DNA of 35,344 nucleotides from Holosporales bacterium (GTDB lineage Bacteria; Pseudomonadota; Alphaproteobacteria; BNTO01): contig JAIRNW010000011.1 of NCBI GenBank assembly GCA_031257795.1, forward strand, positions 1 to 35,344. Direction: 5' to 3'. The number at the start of each line of letters is the position of its first letter. Within the stretch, counting starts at the first letter, position 1. A program made the position numbers and the translations under genes. This document shows positions 31,177-35,344 of this stretch, piece by piece. The notes beneath the pieces are model-generated. The model searched no databases. It was not told the DNA's origin and saw only the letters and a list, made by a program, of their open reading frames with translations.

Positions 31177-31312
31177 AACCCGTTGACATAATGATTTAAA
31201 TTGGTCTTTTCTGCGTCGAATCCGGTTCGAAGCTAATGTACGTTTAGTACACTCCGCTTCTGCTCTCCGTTTCTCCTGAAAAATCCTCAATTAAATCTTA
31301 TGTCAACGGGTT
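31177..31312. repeat. Palindromic element, AACCCGTTG-arm type, copy 2
   Basis: Arms GAACCCGTTGACATAATGAT and AATCTTATGTCAACGGGTTA. It matches 1873-2009 over nearly its whole length, with a few substitutions and short indels. The interior has TGCGTCGAATCCGGTTCGAA, ATGTACGTTTAGTACAC and CTCCGTTTCTCCTG. It begins one base after the obg stop codon. A scrap TTCGTCGAATTT of the other arm type follows at 31319. Confidence 0.9.
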
Positions 31313-31341
31313 ATAAGTTCGTCGAATTTTGGTGTTAAAAA

Positions 31342-32145
31342 ATGTGGACAGCAAGCGTTTTAACTTTATTCCCAGAAATGTTTCCGGGCCCACTTGCTTA
31401 TTCTCTTGCTGGGAAAGGTTTGCAGCGTAAAATCTGGAACCTGTGCGTAACTCAGATTCGCGATTTTGCAACCGACAAACACCATTCCGTCGACGACACC
31501 AGCTGTGGGCACAATGCCGGAATGGTAATGAGGCCGGACGTTGTGAATAGCGCCCTCGAATACGCAGTAAGTAATTTTGCTAAAGTGGGTGTGGAGCGGG
31601 GAGGCGGTCAAAGGCCACCAGACGTTAGCTCAGTTTTCGACGAGCCTCGAGAGGCTGCCGCAAAGCCAGCGATTATATATATGACGCCGCGCGGCTTCCC
31701 ACTCACGCAAAAGATGGTTCACAAATTCGCGGAAGGCAGCGGCGTAGTCATATTATGCGGAAGATACGAAGGGGTCGACGAGCGCGTAATCGAATTGTGG
31801 CGGGAAGAGCGAGGCTTGCGGGAAATTTGCGTTGGGGATTATGTGTTGTCAGGAGGGGAAATCCCCGCTTTGACCCTGATTGACGCGTGCGTGCGTTTGC
31901 TTCCGAATATTGTTCACAACGAAGTTTCTCTAATTTCTGAGAGTTTCGAGCTGGATTTGCTTGAATTTCCACAGTATACTAGACCTTGTGAGTGGATGGG
32001 CAAGTGTGTGCCGGAGGTTTTGCTGTCGGGTGACCACAAACGGATGTTGGTCTGGCAATTGCGCGAGGCGGAGAGGATTACTGAGGAGCGGAGGCCGGAC
32101 GTGTGGTCTGCTTATGTGCGGAAGAATGGGGGGCGAGGGGCCTGA
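31342..32145 (+). CDS. trmD: tRNA (guanine-37-N1)-methyltransferase
   Basis: 267 residues; SPOUT methyltransferase making m1G37 to prevent frameshifting. It starts MWTASVLTLFPEMFPGPL, has GHNAGMVMRPDVV, the knot motifs VVILCGRYEGVDERVIE and VGDYVLSGGEIPALTLIDAC, and the C-terminal HKRMLVWQLREAERIT. About 20 residues more than usual lie between RPDVVNSAL and KPAIIYMTPRG (around 31575-31660). That DNA includes TTTTCGACGAGCCTCGAGAG, faintly like a palindromic-element end. It is followed by rplS, the usual partner. Confidence 0.95.
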   Translation: MWTASVLTLFPEMFPGPLAYSLAGKGLQRKIWNLCVTQIRDFATDKHHSVDDTSCGHNAGMVMRPDVVNSALEYAVSNFAKVGVERGGGQRPPDVSSVFDEPREAAAKPAIIYMTPRGFPLTQKMVHKFAEGSGVVILCGRYEGVDERVIELWREERGLREICVGDYVLSGGEIPALTLIDACVRLLPNIVHNEVSLISESFELDLLEFPQYTRPCEWMGKCVPEVLLSGDHKRMLVWQLREAERITEERRPDVWSAYVRKNGGRGA

Positions 32146-32149
32146 GCGG

Positions 32150-32182
32150 CGAATTGACGAGCCGGCAAACTTTTTGTGGCTG
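32150..32182 (+). repeat. Palindromic-element end between trmD and rplS
   Basis: ATTGACGAGCCGGCAAACTT continuing TTTGTGGCTGA matches the right end of the family (TCGACGAACC-x-GCAAACTTTTTGTGG). Only this end is present. It forms most of the trmD-rplS spacer just before the rplS ribosome binding site. Confidence 0.65.
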
Positions 32183-32201
32183 AGATCAAATGGAGGAAAG
32201 G

Positions 32202-32561
32202 ATGAACTTATTACAACAAGTAGAACAAGAACATATTAGTAAGTTGCTCAAGGGAAAGGAGATTCCACCTTTTAAAGCCGGCGATAATGTTCGCGTGAGC
32301 ATCAAAATTAAGGAAGGGGATAACGAGAGGGTGCAGGCCTTTGAGGGCACCGTGATCGGCCGGAAAAACCGCGGAATCAATTCTTCTTTCCGGGTGCGCA
32401 AGGTGTCTTACGGAGTTGGCGTGGAGCGGGTGTTTCCTTTGTATTCTCCAAACATCGACATAAAAAGGGTACGAGAGGGGCGAGTGAGACGCGCAAAATT
32501 GTACTATTTGCGGAGCCGCTCAGGGAAAAGCGCGAAGATTGCCCAGCTGACCCACTTCTAA
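32202..32561 (+). CDS. rplS: 50S ribosomal protein L19
   Basis: 119 residues from the ATG at 32202, chosen over an ATG at 32190 because the GGAGG ribosome binding site lies between the two. Family features run throughout: [80 protein letters not shown] and the C-terminal GKSAKI. Normal length. It sits after trmD as in most bacteria. Confidence 0.96.
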   Translation: MNLLQQVEQEHISKLLKGKEIPPFKAGDNVRVSIKIKEGDNERVQAFEGTVIGRKNRGINSSFRVRKVSYGVGVERVFPLYSPNIDIKRVREGRVRRAKLYYLRSRSGKSAKIAQLTHF

Positions 32562-32805
32562 CCTAGCGTTTCTTGAAATTTCGATATGTCGCGCCAATGG
32601 TCGATGGCGCGGCTCGTGTGCTGTGGTGACATTTCGTAGCGCACCGCACGGTCAGAACCAACCTCACGGTAAAGGCCTGAACTTCGTTTTTGCATCAAAT
32701 CAACAGTTCAGCAAAGATTTTTGAGGCCTTGCAGGAATTGGTGCTTGATTCCCCAATTTTTTTATGTGACCAATATACTGTTGTTAGGTAGTTTTTAGGA
32801 TGGTT
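32562..32805. other. Spacer after rplS
   Basis: 244 bases. A short inverted repeat GCGCCA ... TGGCGC lies near 32593-32612 with no T-run. A TATACT lies near 32773 without a convincing -35. No gene is seen. Confidence 0.35.
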
Positions 32806-34305
32806 ATGCGTTTTTGTTATAAGAAGTTACTGAAGCACGCTTCGATCGGTAGCTGTGTGTTATGTAGTGTGTTTTGTTGTCAGAGTTTGTTCGCTGGGCT
32901 TTGGGGGAGCAAAGCGTCAAGTCAGGCGAACGTAGAAGCGGGAAATACAGCTCAACAGCAACAAGTTCATGAAGGAATTGTTAAACCAAATCAGCACACT
33001 GCAGCTAACGGCAAAAAGTCTGCGAGTGGTACAATGCCTCAATCGTCCTATCAAAGAAACCTAGGGGCCCCAGTTATAGCAGAATACGATGTGTACTCAC
33101 GGCCATTAGATCATTATAGGTCTGGTGGGAAAGGAGCAAATGGAATTGTTAAACCAAATCAGTTCACTGCAGCTAACGGCAAAAAGTCTGCGAGTGGTAC
33201 AATGCCTCAATCGTTCCATCAAAGAAACCTATTGGCCCCAGTTATAGCAGAATACGGTGTGTACTCACGGCCATTAGATTTTCTTATGCCTGGTCCGAAA
33301 GGAATGTCCGAATGTGAACGCGCTCATTACTCTAAAGGAAGGAAACGGAATAGCTTGTCGAGTAAAAATGCAAAGAATAACGAGATTCACAGCCTCCGAG
33401 AGTTATGCAAAGGATGTGAATGTCCAGAGGAAGTTCCGCTGGTAAAGAACAAGCCAATTTATCAGCCTAAGCCACATGGTTGGGATAAACAGCAACGACG
33501 AGTCGATGAAGAGTTTCCGGATGAAGAGTTTCTGGATGAAGAGTTTCCGGGGGATCCTTTGGTGTCGCAAATTGGAAGCGCCAAGGCTAAAGCGCCAGAT
33601 GTTACTGGACCTCTTTCGAAACCTTCAAATGATGATAAATGTTCGCCTGAGTCTCCATATGCGGCAAAGCAACTTCGTATAGCTAGAAGTATTGCAGAGA
33701 GGCAGCGTGATACAGCGAGGCGTGTTGCAAGGAAACTGGCAGAACAGCAAATGGAACGGACAGGGCGGCCGAAGAAAAAGGACACGCCTAAGTCGGAGCA
33801 CGTCCCATCCCCTAAAGAACTGCGTGACTCGGACGGAAGGGCAAACGCTAAGGGAATAAAGGGACGGTCGATAGTATATACTGCCCCGCTAGATGTCGAT
33901 GGCCGCGGATTAGGTCCTCATCATGATGGCGATGATCGCAGTGGCTATACTGCCCCGCTAGATGTTAATGGCAGCGGATTAGGTCCTCGTCATGATGGCG
34001 ATGATCACAGTAGCTGTACTGCCCCGCTAGATGTCGACGGCAGCGGATTAGGTCCTCGTCATGATGGCGATGATCGCAGTGGCTATACTGCCCCGCTAGG
34101 TGTTGATGGCAGCGGATTAGGTCCTCGTCATGGTGGCGATGATCACAGTGGCTGTTTAGATGAAAAGGAGACTGCTGAAGATTCACAAAAACCAACATTG
34201 TTTCCTTTTGATCCTATTATTGCGCCTCGTGCAACAAGTATAAAAGCCGCAAAGCGTGGCCAGGAGGCTTCAACAGGCCCTTGGAGCAAAATCACTTCGA
34301 AGTAA
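32806..34305 (+). CDS. Exported repeat-rich protein, unknown function
   Basis: 499 residues from the ATG at 32806 (AGGA six bases upstream; an ATG at 32800 overlaps that site). Signal peptide with cleavage near SLFA/GL (MRFCYKKLLKHASIGSCVLC...). Two 46-residue repeats beginning GIVKPNQ-x-TAANGKKSAS follow (DNA 32974-33111 and 33142-33279). A basic region and a short acidic triplet (DEEFP, DEEFL, DEEFP) come next, then an Arg/Lys-rich helix (ARSIAERQRDTARRVARKLA). Four 23-residue repeats (YTAPLDVDG-x-GLGP-x-HDGDD; 33877-34152) lie near the C-terminus. The Asp/His/Gly-rich repeats could bind metal, which is inference. No family is recognised; likely surface or secreted. A terminator follows. 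Confidence 0.75.
   Translation: MRFCYKKLLKHASIGSCVLCSVFCCQSLFAGLWGSKASSQANVEAGNTAQQQQVHEGIVKPNQHTAANGKKSASGTMPQSSYQRNLGAPVIAEYDVYSRPLDHYRSGGKGANGIVKPNQFTAANGKKSASGTMPQSFHQRNLLAPVIAEYGVYSRPLDFLMPGPKGMSECERAHYSKGRKRNSLSSKNAKNNEIHSLRELCKGCECPEEVPLVKNKPIYQPKPHGWDKQQRRVDEEFPDEEFLDEEFPGDPLVSQIGSAKAKAPDVTGPLSKPSNDDKCSPESPYAAKQLRIARSIAERQRDTARRVARKLAEQQMERTGRPKKKDTPKSEHVPSPKELRDSDGRANAKGIKGRSIVYTAPLDVDGRGLGPHHDGDDRSGYTAPLDVNGSGLGPRHDGDDHSSCTAPLDVDGSGLGPRHDGDDRSGYTAPLGVDGSGLGPRHGGDDHSGCLDEKETAEDSQKPTLFPFDPIIAPRATSIKAAKRGQEASTGPWSKITSK
33877..34152 (+). repeat. Four tandem 69-bp coding repeats
   Basis: Units start at 33877, 33946, 34015 and 34084, each 23 codons, with a common ACTGCCCCGCTAGATGT start and GATGGCGATGATC near the end. 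The few differences include paired changes (GATCGC/GATCAC, TAT/TGT) that alternate between odd and even units, suggesting duplication as a 46-codon pair. Confidence 0.9.
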
Positions 34306-34327
34306 TGCTCTCAAATTGGCGTCTGGA

Positions 34328-34355
34328 CAACCCCCTGACACCAGGGTTGGTTTTT
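34328..34355 (+). terminator. Intrinsic terminator after the repeat-rich protein gene
   Basis: CAACCCCCTGACACCAGGGT continues into TGG and a TTTTT run. Stem of about eight pairs with a two-base bulge and an ACAC loop, 22 bases past the stop codon. Confidence 0.6.
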
Positions 34356-34465
34356 CAAAACACGGAAGAGCGGCAGGTGTGCACGAGCTCCAGGCGCCAG
34401 GGAGAATTCCTCAAAATAGCGGGGTAAAGCGGCGCGCTTGAACAAATTTTAGATCATGACCCAAC

Positions 34466-34978
34466 TCAAGTAACTGGCGCAGTGAGCCCGTCCAATTCAC
34501 TTTTGGTGCAAAAGCCAAGCACGACGGGGCTATGCGGCTCTAGGTTCCCGTAATTCCAATACGTCCTGTTCCTAATAGCCTGCACGGTCGCGCGCGTGGT
34601 GCCCAAGAACTTACAAATCTGGGCATCACTCAACTCTGGGTAGTATTTCACCAGCCAGAAGATGGCACTGGGCTTGTCCTTCCTTTTAACGATCGGCGTG
34701 TATTTCGTATTGCTCGTTCTAGACAATTGCTCGATATCCACAACGGGGCAGAGCTTCAACCTTGCCTTGGGATCGGCCTCACACCGCTTGATCTCATCCA
34801 ATGTAAGCTGAGAGGAAACGATAGGGTCGAAGCCGCACAGTTTGTCCATCTCTTCGTAAGCAATGCTCTCCACCTCCAGCAAATGCAAGCCACAGAAGCA
34901 GGCTATCTGCTCGAAAGTTAAACACGTGTTTTCTATGAGCCACACGGCCGTGGCTTTTGGCATTAATGGTTGAGTCAT
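34466..34978 (-). CDS. trcR: Cell-cycle transcriptional regulator TrcR (DUF1013)
   Basis: 170 residues, a nearly alphaproteobacteria-specific family. TrcR in Caulobacter and relatives acts with RNA polymerase at cell-cycle promoters. The sequence follows the family closely: PLMPKATAVWLIENTCLTFE, FCGLHLLEVESIAYEE, GFDPIVSSQLTLDEIKRCEA and DPKARLKL. A second half follows with a helix-turn-helix-like LSDAQICKFLGTTRATVQAI and TYWNYGNLEPHSPV-x-LG. Full length, ATG at 34976-34978. Transcribed away from the last gene fragment in the window. Confidence 0.92.
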   Translation of the reverse strand: MTQPLMPKATAVWLIENTCLTFEQIACFCGLHLLEVESIAYEEMDKLCGFDPIVSSQLTLDEIKRCEADPKARLKLCPVVDIEQLSRTSNTKYTPIVKRKDKPSAIFWLVKYYPELSDAQICKFLGTTRATVQAIRNRTYWNYGNLEPHSPVVLGFCTKSELDGLTAPVT

Positions 34979-35286
34979 CTCACACCCAGTAAAGCAATGA
35001 ATCTACTTTGGTTTTTCTCATAGTGCGTGGGAGTTTGCAATCCTTTTTGTGGCGGCGCTCAACACCCCGAGCGACCTCATGAAAAAAATGTGGTAAAACC
35101 TGGGTTCCTAGAAAGGTTGTGTTTACACTCGAGACATTTTCCCAATTTTATGCCAGAAATGAGGTTTTGAAATGTGTGGGGTGTTAAGAAAACAGCATTT
35201 TTGTGTTGTTTTTTGTTATTAAGCTATATATACCCATCTTGACTGACCTCTTGGAGAAAACCGAATAATGTGTTAATACTCCATCC
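34979..35286. other. Divergent spacer upstream of trcR
   Basis: 308 bases with no gene recognised. It contains a palindromic-element end scrap (CAATCCTTTTTGTGGCGGCG at about 35039, followed by CCGAGC). A T-rich tract near 35200 precedes CTATATATACCCATCTTGAC, faintly like the end of the second repeat family (TATACTCATCTCACCTGG). Confidence 0.35.
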
Positions 35287-35344
35287 ATGAAATACGATTT
35301 TCTGACAGACGTGGTCCGCCTCGAGTTAAAAGCTCGGCACCGCA
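35287..35344 (+). CDS. Possible start of an unidentified gene (cut by window edge)
   Basis: An ATG at 35287 opens a frame MKYDFLTDVVRLELKARHR to the window end. There is no clear ribosome binding site, and 19 codons are too few to identify a family. Confidence 0.3.
   Translation, partial: MKYDFLTDVVRLELKARHR

Noticed and set aside
34356-34465. GC-rich stretch after the terminator considered as a small structured RNA (SRP, 6S or tmRNA)
   Set aside because: It contains CGGAAGAGCGGCAGG, vaguely like the SRP RNA core, but the conserved symmetric loop and tetraloop are not there and no tmRNA or 6S features were found.

Overview
The window looks like part of the chromosome of an alphaproteobacterium of the order Rickettsiales, an intracellular lineage with a reduced genome. 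Four things point there. A TrcR (DUF1013) homologue is present, a family largely restricted to Alphaproteobacteria. The F1F0 ATP synthase genes are scattered. Ordinary housekeeping genes are separated by long non-coding spacers. Small palindromic repeats sit inside protein-coding genes, as Rickettsia palindromic elements do. I cannot fix the genus from sequence alone.

Layout. 1-3.5 kb: start of an exported protein, thioredoxin, a predicted outer-membrane protein and two lineage-specific membrane or exported proteins. 3.6-6.0 kb (minus strand): a 2TM protein, lspA, atpI, atpB and atpE in one tight run. 6.2-11.2 kb: acetyl-CoA synthetase converging on mutS. 11.2-15.7 kb: accessory stretch with a degraded IS630-like start, a Pro/Gln-rich exported protein, a lone atpC and a 687-residue repeat protein with a Sel1-like C-terminus. 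15.7-18.9 kb: a three-gene ABC-2 exporter. 19.1-22.5 kb: pgpA, rpmH-rnpA, era, tRNA-Glu(CTC) and rpmG (L33). 23.0-24.8 kb: a PhzF-like protein and miaA. 25.3-28.2 kb: three consecutive exported coiled-coil proteins, two of them clear paralogues with Cys-rich tails. 28.4-32.6 kb: an IscA-like protein, iscS, obg, trmD and rplS. 32.8-35.3 kb: another repeat-rich exported protein, trcR and the start of an unidentified gene.

The main observation is a family of about 105-140 bp palindromic elements. They share an internal core (GGCAGGAG, a GTAC-containing centre, AGCCGAGCA, TCGACGAAC) but carry different terminal inverted arms. They lie between genes and also inside genes in frame: within acs, massively within rnpA, at the N-termini of two exported proteins and probably at the extreme C-terminus of era. 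A second, unrelated repeat of about 100 bp occurs twice (20.9 and 28.3 kb). The other distinctive theme is the number of lineage-specific exported proteins with internal repeats or coiled coils, which are candidate surface or host-interaction proteins. Functions of those are not assigned here.
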